A stretch of 64,000 nucleotides of DNA from Rubeoparvulum massiliense (GTDB lineage Bacteria; Bacillota; Bacilli; Rubeoparvulales; Rubeoparvulaceae). Location: NCBI RefSeq assembly GCF_001049895.1, contig NZ_CVPE01000004.1, positions 124,001 through 188,000 of the forward strand. The letters are read 5' to 3'. The notes below the pieces were generated by a model that saw only the letters and a program-made list of their open reading frames with translations, did no database searches and was not told the DNA's origin. Below are positions 34,972 through 43,255 of the stretch, piece by piece; positions within the stretch are counted from its first letter, which is position 1, and each line of letters begins with the position of its first letter. The position numbers were made by a program, and so were the translations under genes.

Positions 34972-35958
34972 CTATATACTTGCTATTCTATCGTTGATTA
35001 TATGACGGAACAACCACACTTTCATCTGCTCCTTTAACTGAGGATGAAGAGGCTTATCTACATTGCCCTTGTACTGCTTTTTCAGATGGAGAATGGTTTT
35101 TTTCCCTTCATATTCTCTTAGTAGATGGTCCATATTGGCGATGATGGAGCAGATGATATTCTCTTTGCCCAGGGCTCTCACACGCTCTAAGTCCGCTGGA
35201 TTAGCCTGTACATCCTTATCCCCTGTTACCGCAAGAATTGGACATGCCGTCTCTTCAAGCATGTTCAGCAAATCTTCATCGGTGTATTGTAAATGTTCTC
35301 GCATCCACTTAGCTGGGAACTTCTTCAACTGAATCTTCATAACCTCCTCATCAGAGGCTAGGATCTTGTTGAAGAGTGCATTTTGCTTATGGTTCACTTT
35401 CTCCTTGGTCACCAATCTACGGAGAATGGCACCCTTGATGCCCTGCATCTCCTCAATCTCTGCAGCGACGCTACTGTTTTGCCATTCCATCGCCGTTCTT
35501 AAGCTGGATCCGGCACCTGCAATTAAGATAAGACCAGCAACAGGGTATTGTGTATTGGCGACAGTGGATAGGATAGCGCCTTCACTATGCCCTAATAAGA
35601 GGATTTGTTCCTGGGATACCTCAGGAAGGCTTTGTAAGTACTTCACATTGCTAATCACATCATCAACCAGATCCTTCATCCCTGTGTTATACGGATCCCC
35701 CTGGCTTTGTCCAATTCCTCGCTTGTCATAGCGGATAGTTATGAACCCGATGCTGGTGAGAAAAGATGCTAAGTGCTTGTAGATATTGGATGGTAAGCTT
35801 TTCATATTACCATCGCGATCCGCCCCTCCAGAACCACTCACAATAACGATAGCAGGATACTTGGTAGTCACATCATGCTCTTTAGGAATGGTTAAGGTTG
35901 CACTCAACTGGTATTCCCCTGCAACGATAACCTCTCTTTCAGTGAAATGCTCCTGCAC
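34972..35958 (-). CDS. Alpha/beta hydrolase
   Basis: 328 residues of the alpha/beta hydrolase fold. Visible: the oxyanion region 'IVSGSGGADRDGN' near 38, nucleophile elbow 'GHSEGA' near 123 with the Ser, an acid in 'VTGDKDVQANPAD' near 245, and the His in 'NMDHLLREYEG' near 277. Similar to the dienelactone hydrolase/acetyl-esterase-like peptidases (YitV/'prolyl oligopeptidase' group). No signal peptide; probably cytoplasmic. Single gene, substrate unknown. Confidence 0.88.
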   Translation of the reverse strand: MQEHFTEREVIVAGEYQLSATLTIPKEHDVTTKYPAIVIVSGSGGADRDGNMKSLPSNIYKHLASFLTSIGFITIRYDKRGIGQSQGDPYNTGMKDLVDDVISNVKYLQSLPEVSQEQILLLGHSEGAILSTVANTQYPVAGLILIAGAGSSLRTAMEWQNSSVAAEIEEMQGIKGAILRRLVTKEKVNHKQNALFNKILASDEEVMKIQLKKFPAKWMREHLQYTDEDLLNMLEETACPILAVTGDKDVQANPADLERVRALGKENIICSIIANMDHLLREYEGKKTILHLKKQYKGNVDKPLHPQLKEQMKVWLFRHIINDRIASI

Positions 35959-36132
35959 AAAACATGCCTCCTTTCTAATTTCACCACCACTTTCAATACA
36001 ATCTATGCTGCATCGACGATGACAATCATCAGTTCAAACCTATACAATCATATGATGCACAGTTCATCTCTTTGCATGATTCTATTTCTTTGAGTAAATT
36101 CCTACTGCATATAAGTAACCACTAATAGAATC

Positions 36133-36176
36133 GAGGGTGTCGTTAACTACTTTCTGAAGTAGTTAACGACACCCTC
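36133..36176. repeat. Perfect 20-bp hairpin after hcp
   Basis: Two 20-bp arms, fully complementary, around a TCTG loop, 34 nt beyond the hcp stop. No T-run follows on the minus strand, so it is not a standard terminator; it may protect the mRNA 3' end or still stop transcription through stem strength. Confidence 0.6.
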
Positions 36177-36209
36177 CCAAGATTCAATCGATTCATTTTT
36201 CAAACTAAA

Positions 36210-37859
36210 TTATGCTAAAAACATCGCTAAGTCATCATCCACCGTACTAATTCCTGCGATACCAAAGCTCTCCACAAGCACCTTGGTTACATTGGGGGAG
36301 AGGAAGCCAGGTAGTGTGGGACCGAGATGAATATTTTTCACGCCTAGATAAAGTAGCGCAAGCAGTACGATAACCGCCTTTTGTTCATACCAAGCAATAT
36401 TATAAGCGATGGGAAGTTCATTAATATCATTCAACTGAAAGACTTCCTTCAGCTTAAGAGCAATCAACGCTAAGGAATAGGAATCATTACATTGACCAGC
36501 ATCTAAAATCCTGGGAATGCCACCAATATCACCTAAATCAAGCTTATTGTAACGGAATTTGGCACAACCAGCTGTTAAGATTACTGTGTCTTTGGGAAGC
36601 CTTTCTGCAAATTCTGTATAGTATGATCTTGATTTCATCCTGCCATCACAGCCAGCCATGACGAAGAATTTTTTGATAGCGCCTGTTTTTACGGCTTGAA
36701 CCACTTGATCTGCGAGGGCAAACACCTGGGCATGGGCGAAACCGCCAATGATAGTTCCATGCTCAATCTCGGTGGGTGGTGCTAAACGTTTAGCATGCTG
36801 GATAATCTCACGAAAGTCCTTCGCCTGACCATCCTTGCGATCAGGGATATGTTTAAATCCTGGATACCCTGTTGCACCGGTGGTATAAACCCGATCGGCA
36901 TAGCTTGATTTTGGTGGGATAATGCAATTGGTAGTGAAGAGAATAGGCCCATTAAAGGTAGCAAATTCTTCATTCTGCTTCCACCAAGCATTCCCGTAAT
37001 TACCGACGAAATGCTCATATTTTTTGAAGAAGGGATAATAATGAGCTGGTAGCATCTCTCCGTGGGTATATACATCAACACCCGTCCCTTCTGTCTGTGC
37101 CAAAAGCTCTTCAAGATCCTTCAAGTCATGTCCTGAAATGAGAATGGCTGGGTTATTGCGAACGCCGATATTGACCTGCGTGATTTCTGGATTTCCATAG
37201 GCTGCTGTATTTGCCATATCCAATAGGGCCATCACATCCACACCATATTTACCTGTTTCTAAGGTAAGAGCGATTAGATCATTTACACTTAATGTATCAT
37301 CCAATGTAGCTGCTAATGCCTTGGAGATAAACTGATCAATCTCTGCACTCTTCTTGCCTAAATGGGCAGCATGCTTTGCATAGGCAGCCATCCCTTTTAG
37401 TCCATAGGTGATCAGCTCACGCAAGGAGCGAATATCTTCGTTCTCTGTGGCTAAAACGCCTACCTCCATAGAATTGGCTTTTGTGAGAATATCTGAATCA
37501 GAATTGGCTACCCATGTAGCAGCATCTGGTAGATTCACAAATTGGATACCATGCTTGATGCATTCCATCTTCATTTTCTCTCTTAATGCGATGGCTTCCT
37601 TAATTTTTTCGATAAACTTCGCTTCATCAAAGTTGGCATTGGTAATTGTCATGAATAAGCCATTTTGGATAAAGTAGTCTGTTTCAGATAGTGGAAGTCC
37701 TGCCTGGATTCCCGCTTGCTTAACGAAGGCAATCCCCTTCAATGTATACACCATGAGATCTTGTAAGTTTGCAAGCTGTGCACTTTTTCCACATACCCCG
37801 CTGATCGTACAGCCTGTTCCTTTGGCTGTCTCCTGACATTGGTAACAAAACATACTCAT
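36210..37859 (-). CDS. hcp: Hydroxylamine reductase / hybrid cluster protein
   Basis: Iron-sulfur enzyme of about 549 residues that reduces hydroxylamine or nitric oxide; part of nitrosative stress defence in anaerobic or microaerobic growth. The N-terminal cluster cysteines are in '[15 protein letters not shown]' and 'SGVCGK'. Hybrid-cluster ligands are visible downstream: '[12 protein letters not shown]' His/Glu near 245, 'NCIIPP' Cys near 310, 'AGCDGR' near 400, '[10 protein letters not shown]' near 428, '[10 protein letters not shown]' near 455. Of several close ATG codons, that at 37859 is best spaced from AAAGGGGG. A palindrome at -41.5 suggests control by a Crp/Fnr-type activator. Confidence 0.95.
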   Translation of the reverse strand: MSMFCYQCQETAKGTGCTISGVCGKSAQLANLQDLMVYTLKGIAFVKQAGIQAGLPLSETDYFIQNGLFMTITNANFDEAKFIEKIKEAIALREKMKMECIKHGIQFVNLPDAATWVANSDSDILTKANSMEVGVLATENEDIRSLRELITYGLKGMAAYAKHAAHLGKKSAEIDQFISKALAATLDDTLSVNDLIALTLETGKYGVDVMALLDMANTAAYGNPEITQVNIGVRNNPAILISGHDLKDLEELLAQTEGTGVDVYTHGEMLPAHYYPFFKKYEHFVGNYGNAWWKQNEEFATFNGPILFTTNCIIPPKSSYADRVYTTGATGYPGFKHIPDRKDGQAKDFREIIQHAKRLAPPTEIEHGTIIGGFAHAQVFALADQVVQAVKTGAIKKFFVMAGCDGRMKSRSYYTEFAERLPKDTVILTAGCAKFRYNKLDLGDIGGIPRILDAGQCNDSYSLALIALKLKEVFQLNDINELPIAYNIAWYEQKAVIVLLALLYLGVKNIHLGPTLPGFLSPNVTKVLVESFGIAGISTVDDDLAMFLA

Positions 37860-37909
37860 CATTAGTCCCCCTTTGATCATGAAATCGAATAGTTTACTTT
37901 GACATGCTT

Positions 37910-37952
37910 ATAATAGTTTAATTTCATGATCATTTCGGTAACTAATGTTACC
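37910..37952 (-). promoter_or_regulatory. hcp promoter with GGTAAC-N4-GTTACC operator
   Basis: The perfect palindrome GGTAAC-TAAT-GTTACC is at 37937-37952. On the minus strand 21 nt separate it from TATTAT, which puts its centre at about -41.5, the class II activator position of Crp/Fnr-family proteins. The same arrangement precedes the cupin gene. Confidence 0.65.
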
Positions 37953-38029
37953 AATAGCTATTTTTATTGCTGCATTAAAAAGCGAGAAAGCGATGATTGT
38001 AGCCTACCTTCATCTGAACCAAGTCTACT

Positions 38030-38371
38030 TTAGATATCTTGCGCATAGCGTTCGTCTGGAATATTGCTGAGGACAACATATAAGCTGACCTCTTTCTCCC
38101 CATCGTTAACAAAGGACAGCTCTTGCTTAGCTGTACAGAGTAGGGCATCCCATTCCTTCGCCTTGATTTCATTCTCATCAATCCGAAATGTTCCCTCTCC
38201 TGTGAGCACCAATAAATGAACATTACTGTTCGGATGTTTGTGAGGAGGAAGTTCCTGTCCCGGCATAAAGTTTAGTAAAAATGTGTTGCTTGCCCCCTCT
38301 TTAAAGATGATGCGCTTAGTCAATTTCGTCTCATCATATTCCATAAATTCCTTCACATGATGTAGATTCAT
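38030..38371 (-). CDS. Cupin-domain protein
   Basis: 113 residues forming one small cupin barrel; metal-ligand His residues in 'PPHKHPNSNVH' (about 42-52) and a Glu in 'TGEGTF'. Starts with ATG 38371 after AAAGGCGGG. It lies upstream of hcp on the same strand, 150 bp away, and its own promoter carries the same palindrome as hcp, so both probably respond to the same signal (nitrosative or low-oxygen conditions inferred). Enzymatic activity is unknown. Confidence 0.85.
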   Translation of the reverse strand: MNLHHVKEFMEYDETKLTKRIIFKEGASNTFLLNFMPGQELPPHKHPNSNVHLLVLTGEGTFRIDENEIKAKEWDALLCTAKQELSFVNDGEKEVSLYVVLSNIPDERYAQDI

Positions 38372-38474
38372 GAATAAACCCCCGCCTTTCCATTTTTATT
38401 AGCATGTCTTAGCCATAACAAATACATTCTTCTTTAGCACTTCACCTTCAAGCTATACATCCTGCTCTATCTTT

Positions 38475-38517
38475 AATGTATTATTTCCGCGTACAAAATT
38501 CGGTATCCGATGTTACC
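38475..38517 (-). promoter_or_regulatory. Cupin-gene promoter with second copy of the hcp operator
   Basis: GGTATC-CGAT-GTTACC at 38502-38517, one base different from the hcp copy and with the same flanks (TTC before, AA after). On the minus strand 21 nt lead to TACATT, the same spacing as at hcp. Confidence 0.6.
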
Positions 38518-38535
38518 AAGCAGCTTTTTTAAAAA

Positions 38536-38578
38536 AAGTGCATCCAAAATGGTTCCTCACCAATGTTGGTTGCACCTT
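38536..38578 (-). terminator. Terminator after the NUDIX gene
   Basis: Minus strand: AAGGTGCAACC and GGATGCACTT arms followed by TTTTTT, 23 nt past the NUDIX stop. Confidence 0.65.
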
Positions 38579-38601
38579 TACTGATTTCCACTTTGATCAA
38601 T

Positions 38602-39021
38602 TTATCTATGCTGTAAATGTTCAATGGCAGGACGTGTAAAGCTAGCAAGATTGGTAGGTAATGCATGAAGTGCGAACCACTGTACCGATCCAATGGCCCC
38701 ACCTTCCTCCATATTGCATGGCTCCCCACCTTGAATAGCTACTTCATAGATCGCTGAGACCCAATGCTCTGCTTTTTCTGGATGAATAGTTTCTGCCATG
38801 CAGAGCAAGCCTTTTATCTCCACATCGAGATTCACTTCTTCCTTAATCTCTCGCATAACACTGGTCTCCATTGGCTCATATACCTCTACTTTTCCTCCTG
38901 GAATACTCCATGTATCCTTCTCAGGTGCCCTGTTTCGGTATACCAAGAGTAGCTCATTCTTCTCGTTCAGGATTACAGCTCCAACGCCTAATCTGGGAGT
39001 TCCCGTACTCACCGTCATCAT
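38602..39021 (-). CDS. NUDIX hydrolase
   Basis: 139 residues; pyrophosphohydrolase of the MutT/NUDIX fold. The NUDIX box (GX5EX7REUXEEXGU pattern) is seen as 'GGKVEVYEPMETSVMREIKEEV' split around residues 43-64, with the 'SIPGGK' lead-in. It probably hydrolyses a nucleoside diphosphate derivative or a dinucleotide; the substrate is not readable. Single gene with its own terminator. Confidence 0.92.
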   Translation of the reverse strand: MMTVSTGTPRLGVGAVILNEKNELLLVYRNRAPEKDTWSIPGGKVEVYEPMETSVMREIKEEVNLDVEIKGLLCMAETIHPEKAEHWVSAIYEVAIQGGEPCNMEEGGAIGSVQWFALHALPTNLASFTRPAIEHLQHR

Positions 39022-39131
39022 GCTTCACCTTTTTTCTGTTAATTCTTCTTCCTTAAGTTTAACCAATACACCAAGCCAACAATTAGGGGTAAATTTAACT
39101 TTCTATAATCCTAATCGGTAGTGAATTCAGA

Positions 39132-39587
39132 TTACTTTTGAAGATCAAAATCCCTCCTCATATAGACCATATCAACAAGCTGAACGCCACCCTCATAGAT
39201 GGGATGGTCGTAATGATCCGTAAAAAAGTTTTTGATGTGATGGGATCTGGTAAATCCACAGCGTTCATAGAATGGGACTGTAAGTGGGCTATCGCCAGTA
39301 CCCACCAACATGGTTTTGCATCTACCTTGATAATACTCAAAGATGTATTCGATCAATCGCTTTCCATAGCCTTGCCCTTGATATTGTTCATAGGTGGCGA
39401 TGTTCTTGATCTCATAGACTCCCTCATCCTCCTGGGTTACGACACAGAGACTCTTGAGGTCACCATCATACAAAACAAACATCTCTCCACGCTCTAAATA
39501 CAGATCAATCATATTCTCTTGTTCATCTGCTAATAGCAGCAAATCAAGAAATCGCTTTTTGTTTTCTAAAACTAATTCTATTTTCAT
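39132..39587 (-). CDS. GNAT-family N-acetyltransferase
   Basis: 151 residues of the GNAT fold. The acetyl-CoA motif is 'YQGQGYGKRLIEYI' (about 70-83), followed by 'TGDSPLTVPFYERCGF' near 98-113. The C-terminus 'YEGGVQLVDMVYMRRDF' matches YjgM/YhhY-like acetyltransferases of Bacilli. The acceptor is unknown. Confidence 0.9.
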   Translation of the reverse strand: MKIELVLENKKRFLDLLLLADEQENMIDLYLERGEMFVLYDGDLKSLCVVTQEDEGVYEIKNIATYEQYQGQGYGKRLIEYIFEYYQGRCKTMLVGTGDSPLTVPFYERCGFTRSHHIKNFFTDHYDHPIYEGGVQLVDMVYMRRDFDLQK

Positions 39588-39938
39588 GAGAGCCTCCTAG
39601 CCATGATTAAAAGACATTGATCCAGTCCTCATCTACACGACCAACTCATTTCTCTAGAAAATCTGCCACTCTACATGACCAGATTAGATTATTAGAAAAT
39701 CCTTTCTTTAACAATATGTCATCTTAGAAGCGATGCTTCATGTTGTCCCTTCATCATCCTTATTTCGAAGCTTGACGGTATTTATCCTCTATCGATAGAG
39801 GTGAAGGTATGATTAATGCCATGAAGATAAAAAAGAGGTTATGTTTTTTAGTAACGAAAAACATAACCTCTAAAGTACCTATTAATAAATTGTTCTACTT
39901 GATCAATTTTTTTCTCCATGCCTTGGGATTACTCATCA
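39588..39938. other. Intergenic region with palindrome and terminator
   Basis: No gene was seen in these 351 bases. A perfect 16-bp palindrome, CCTCTATCGATAGAGG, is at 39786-39801, and the terminator of the DUF1259 pair is at 39829-39871. Confidence 0.6.
39829..39871 (-). terminator. Terminator after the DUF1259 pair
   Basis: Minus strand: AGAGGTTATGTTTTT and AAAAACATAACCTCT arms (15 bp) with an 8-nt loop and a TTTTTT tail. Confidence 0.85.
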
Positions 39939-40361
39939 TTAACCCAAAAAGGCAATAGAACGTTTTACTTTCCTTGCAAATGCAAGGGGGTTATCGATGG
40001 ACTCCCAGTGAACATACATAAGACGTGGATTTTCAAAGAGCCAATGATTATGGACTGCTGTTACTTTAATCCCATTCTTGCGGAGGTTTGATAGTAAACG
40101 ATTCACTTGGCTTTGGAAGAGCGCTGTTTCTCCTAAACAGAGTGCACGTCCTGAACGATCCAATGATTCAAACGAGAACAGTTGATAACGAATCAAAGGA
40201 GAAGTGGTACGTCTATTTAAAATGGAGGCGTTTACTTTCCGATTTCTACTAACAAAGCAAACAGGTCCTTTGGTAATTTCATGCTCCGTTCCACCTAAAA
40301 TGGTAGAAAATTGATTGCACAGTTTTCTAAAGTGGGCACTAGCTTTCACTTGTTCCGCCAT
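39939..40361 (-). CDS. DUF1259 protein (downstream copy)
   Basis: 140 residues, DUF1259/LppY-LpqO-like. It is a close paralogue of the 139-residue protein encoded 64 nt upstream: shared blocks include 'LCLGETA', 'QVNRLLSNLRKNGIKVTAVHNHWL' region near 85-108, 'YVHWESIDNPLAFARK' and the C-terminal 'SIAFLG'. The His-rich 'HNHW' and 'YVHW' motifs may bind metal. No function is established for the family. No signal peptide, unlike the mycobacterial lipoprotein relatives. Confidence 0.85.
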   Translation of the reverse strand: MAEQVKASAHFRKLCNQFSTILGGTEHEITKGPVCFVSRNRKVNASILNRRTTSPLIRYQLFSFESLDRSGRALCLGETALFQSQVNRLLSNLRKNGIKVTAVHNHWLFENPRLMYVHWESIDNPLAFARKVKRSIAFLG

Positions 40362-40425
40362 ACGAAATCATCCTTTCATGATAGGATAAAAACATAGGAC
40401 ATAGTTACTTCATCATTCAACTGTA

Positions 40426-40845
40426 TTAACCCAAGAAGGCAATGGATTCCTTGGTTTTTCTAGCAAATACAAGCGGATTATCAACTGCTTCCCAATGCAC
40501 ATATATGATGCGTGGATTTTCTTTTAGCCAGTGATTATGAAGTGCAGTCACCTTTATCCCACGTTTACGGAGATTGGACACCAATCGGTTAACCTGATTT
40601 TGAAGTACAGCAGTCTCGCCTAAACAAAGTGCGCGACCTGATTTATCTATGGATTCAAATGAAAACATTTGCATTTGGACGAGCGGGGAAAGCGATCTTC
40701 TTCCCAAAATCGTCGTCCTTAGATTGGTCATCCTCGTGACAAAGCAAACTGGACCTTCCTCAATTTCTGATTCGCCTCCAAGAATTTTCCCAAATTGAGT
40801 GCAAAGCCGTTTAAATTTTTGGCTTACCTTTACTTGTTCCGCCAT
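40426..40845 (-). CDS. DUF1259 protein (upstream copy)
   Basis: 139 residues, first of a tandem DUF1259 pair; roughly two-thirds identical in sequence to its neighbour by eye and equal in length without gaps beyond one residue. Starts with ATG 40845 after AAGGAGG. The pair shares one terminator (39829-39871) and is probably one transcript. The tandem duplication has begun to diverge mainly in the first half (residues 10-60). Confidence 0.85.
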   Translation of the reverse strand: MAEQVKVSQKFKRLCTQFGKILGGESEIEEGPVCFVTRMTNLRTTILGRRSLSPLVQMQMFSFESIDKSGRALCLGETAVLQNQVNRLVSNLRKRGIKVTALHNHWLKENPRIIYVHWEAVDNPLVFARKTKESIAFLG

Positions 40846-41005
40846 TCAAATCCTCCTTGAACCATTTTCTAAATATCTTATGAGCAAATAAGGAAAGTGA
40901 ACTGAGCGAATCCCTACAGTTACAATTGTCATACATACAATTTTTCGACTTTGTTTCTTTATGCACATACCTTAGTGGTAGATACATCTACTTGAGGGTG
41001 CAAAA

Positions 41006-41034
41006 AAAGGTATGGAGCTAAAACTCCATACCTT
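41006..41034 (-). terminator. Terminator after GNAT gene 2
   Basis: Minus strand: AGGTATGGAG and CTCCATACCT arms with a 6-nt loop and TTTTTTT tail, 20 nt past the acetyltransferase stop. Confidence 0.85.
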
Positions 41035-41054
41035 CAAAAAGCAATTATCCCGAT

Positions 41055-41495
41055 TCAATATAACCTCAAATTCATCATAATGTAACTTTCAGAGAAGCCC
41101 ATTTGCTTATAAAGTTGAATCGCTTGATTTTCGGCAAAAACTCCGAGACGAATCTCAGGATATCCCTCGGATTTTAGGTGCTCAATGGCACGTGCCATTA
41201 AGTGCTTAGCGATCCCTTTTCCCCTGAACTCTTGAATTACATATAGTTCATATATAAAGCCTATTATTTCATCAGAGAATTGATCTTTGCTTGGACCTAG
41301 TAGAATCCAGCCCATCAACTTATCTTCATCTGTAGCAATTAAGTAGTAACAACCCCTCCCCAAGAGTGGATCAATAAGTTGCTTGACTTTCTCATCTGTT
41401 GGTCTAGCTCTACCCAATGTTCCTTCAAATAAGGATTGTGGCGAGAGTTTCACAATGTTTTCTAATTCCATGTCGTTCGGTTTCCTAATCTCCAT
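41055..41495 (-). CDS. GNAT-family N-acetyltransferase
   Basis: 146 residues, GNAT fold with the acetyl-CoA loop 'EFRGKGIAKHLMARAIEHL' (about 94-112) and 'NQAIQLYKQMGFSESYIMM' at the C-terminus. No specific subfamily was recognised. Single gene at the border of the AT-rich segment that begins near 41500. Confidence 0.88.
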   Translation of the reverse strand: MEIRKPNDMELENIVKLSPQSLFEGTLGRARPTDEKVKQLIDPLLGRGCYYLIATDEDKLMGWILLGPSKDQFSDEIIGFIYELYVIQEFRGKGIAKHLMARAIEHLKSEGYPEIRLGVFAENQAIQLYKQMGFSESYIMMNLRLY

Positions 41496-41816
41496 TAAAT
41501 TGTTTTCACTCCTCTTTAATTGTCTTCACTCCTCTATGATAAAATTATAACAAAAAAGGGGGCTATATATTTCCCCCTTTACTATATCTCTATTTAATTG
41601 TCTTTCATCACTAACAGCATGCAACTCTCCACATGCCTTGAGGAAACAAAAAAGTTGCCGATTGAAACTGATATGATAACCCCTTGGTAACAGGGCATGT
41701 TTTCTTGAACATCTCATGGCTAAAGCTACGAGTGTTCTCGGCTATTCCATAAAACACATAAAATATAGCTGAATTTATAGTACCCTTTTTTAATTGGAGA
41801 TTATAAACTTTAATTA
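41496..41816. other. AT-rich stretch without supported gene
   Basis: A 63-codon minus-strand frame (41526-41717) lacks a ribosome site and was not called. Nothing else coding was seen. This marks the left side of a decayed, AT-rich foreign segment. Confidence 0.5.
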
Positions 41817-41858
41817 GTAAAAAAAAGAAGTATCAGTCTTGATTTCCCCGATACTTTC
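41817..41858 (-). terminator. Terminator after the decayed XRE gene
   Basis: Minus strand: AAGTATC and GATACTT arms followed by TTTTTTTT. It would have ended the now broken gene at 41870-42275. Confidence 0.6.
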
Positions 41859-41869
41859 TTTCTTATTTT

Positions 41870-42275
41870 GCTATTGTATTTATGATAACCATCAATGAAA
41901 AACTCATTATTGATTTCTACCGCACGCATGACTGATGCCAATAATATATCTTGATATCTTTCTGGTACATATTGCGATGCACCATCAATAGCAACATGAA
42001 ATATAGCGTGATTTTGGTCTTAATGTAAACAAGCTCTATGGACTCATACATATTAAAATTAAATGTACGGTGAATTATAAAGGCTATTTTAGGACTCATT
42101 GCATGGCCTTCACATTTTATTCCATATAGATGACGTTCTGAAATTTCAAGGTAGTTCGCAAATTATTTCCTAGATACTCCAGATAACTCACGAAAGTGCA
42201 TTACCGTCTTCCCAAAGTCATGCAAAAAATCTTCTGTATTCTCCTTTATCAAATTTATATACGGTGTACTTCTTC
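41870..42275 (-). pseudogene. Decayed XRE-type regulator
   Basis: Translation in changing frames gives 'TPYINLIKENTEDFLHDFG' then 'FRELSGVSRK', a stop, 'FANYLEISERHLYGIKCEG', 'AFIIHRTFN', and in another frame 'VPERYQDILLASVMRAVE'. The middle looks like a helix-turn-helix. At least one nonsense and one frameshift change break it. Similar phage or element regulators occur in Bacilli. Lies just downstream of the RidA gene. Confidence 0.55.
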
Positions 42276-42276
42276 A

Positions 42277-42672
42277 TTATCCCGCAGCCCATATTTCTAT
42301 TTCAATTTTTATTGCTTCCAAACCTAAAGCATTTACATAAGCAATTGTCATAGAAGGAGGGATTTCCCCGAAAAAATCACCATATATCTTATCGAAATAC
42401 TCCCAATCAATTTCTTCTTTTGACCATATATTTACCTTTATAACATTATCCGGCTCCAAGTCTACACTCTTAAGTAGATTTGATATATTTATAAATGTAT
42501 TCTTTACTTGTTGATTAAACTCTTCAGGAATATTTCCACCTAAATCTGCTCCAATTTGTCCTGAAAATGTATAAAACGTTGAATTAGGCTGTATTTTTGT
42601 TATATGAGTATAATTCCCTACTGCTTTGCTTATTCCTGATGAAGATAATCTTGTAACTACATTATTATTCAT
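42277..42672 (-). CDS. RidA/YjgF-family protein
   Basis: About 131 residues of the RidA (YjgF/YER057c/UK114) family, which in its main branch deaminates reactive enamine/imine intermediates. 'FYTFSGQIGADLGGNIP' near 34 and 'IWSKEEIDWEYFDKIYGDFF' near 84 are recognisable; the classical Arg of 'R.T.V' near the C-terminal active site is replaced in 'MTIAYVNALG', so this may be a non-deaminating subgroup. The frame reaches 42714, but ATG 42672 follows AAAGGA. AT-rich like its decayed neighbours. Confidence 0.8.
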   Translation of the reverse strand: MNNNVVTRLSSSGISKAVGNYTHITKIQPNSTFYTFSGQIGADLGGNIPEEFNQQVKNTFINISNLLKSVDLEPDNVIKVNIWSKEEIDWEYFDKIYGDFFGEIPPSMTIAYVNALGLEAIKIEIEIWAAG

Positions 42673-42755
42673 TCGATAGTATCCTTTCTCTATTGGATAA
42701 ATAATTTTTAACACTATATACCACCAACAATATATAGTTATCCACTGCTAGAAAC

Positions 42756-42824
42756 TTATCTATCAAAAACAGAGATGGAATGCTCGTTATTTTTTATATT
42801 GCTATTAATTAAAACCAATCTCAT
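42756..42824 (-). CDS. Possible 22-residue small ORF
   Basis: Starts with ATG 42824 seven nt after a strong GGAAGGAGG site and codes for MRLVLINSNIKNNEHSISVF plus two residues. It may be a small peptide or the surviving front of a truncated gene. No similarity recognised. Confidence 0.3.
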   Translation of the reverse strand: MRLVLINSNIKNNEHSISVFDR

Positions 42825-42887
42825 TCCGGCACCTCCTTCCGAATAATTATATAATTAACAAAATATTTTATCAATTATTTATTTACA

Positions 42888-43010
42888 AAACTGGCTGGCA
42901 AGCAGGACTTCCTTTCCCACCTGTGCCAGCCCTATACCTAAGTTGACACAGGTGGTTGTTTTGCCAACTCCGCCCTTTTGATTGGCGATGGCGATTACTT
43001 TTGCGTTCAA
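42888..43010 (-). pseudogene. ParA/Soj-type ATPase fragment
   Basis: Only the first about 40 codons remain: TTG start at 43010 after GGGAGG, then '[18 protein letters not shown]' with the deviant Walker A typical of ParA, then '[17 protein letters not shown]' before the similarity ends. The rest of a partition-type ATPase (usually about 255 residues) is missing. This is a relic of a plasmid or integrative element. Confidence 0.8.
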
Positions 43011-43100
43011 ATTCCTCCCTTCTTTTAATTTTTGAGTACAAAAAAGAAGTCAGATCTATAAACTAACTCCCATCAGTGAATTGGATCTACGTCAATATCT

Positions 43101-43122
43101 TGGACACAAAAAAGTTAAGTCT
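43101..43122 (+). repeat. IS left inverted repeat
   Basis: TGGACACAA-AAA-AGTTAAGTCT; agrees with the right repeat in 18 of 21 bases. Confidence 0.75.
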
Positions 43123-43123
43123 G

Positions 43124-43197
43124 TTTCAGAACAACATCCATTCATAGAGTATCCTGTATCCAGCGAAATACAGCTCATGGATGTCGTTCCGAAAAAA
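43124..43197. repeat. Imperfect 18-bp inverted repeat inside the IS left end
   Basis: TTTCAGAACAACATCCAT is mirrored by ATGGATGTCGTTCCGAAA with two mismatches; an inner CTGTAT/ATACAG stem makes a long hairpin of about 74 nt. No T-run follows. It lies between the IS left repeat and the end of the transposase gene. Confidence 0.6.
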
Positions 43198-43255
43198 TGT
43201 GTGGGTAGGGTAAATCAGAAAACCTAGTGAATTCTTCTAATTAGGCTGCTTTTTT

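Noticed and set aside
41526-41717. 63-codon minus-strand frame in the AT-rich segment
   Set aside because: No Shine-Dalgarno before its ATG, odd composition, no known similarity, and it lies in decayed foreign DNA.
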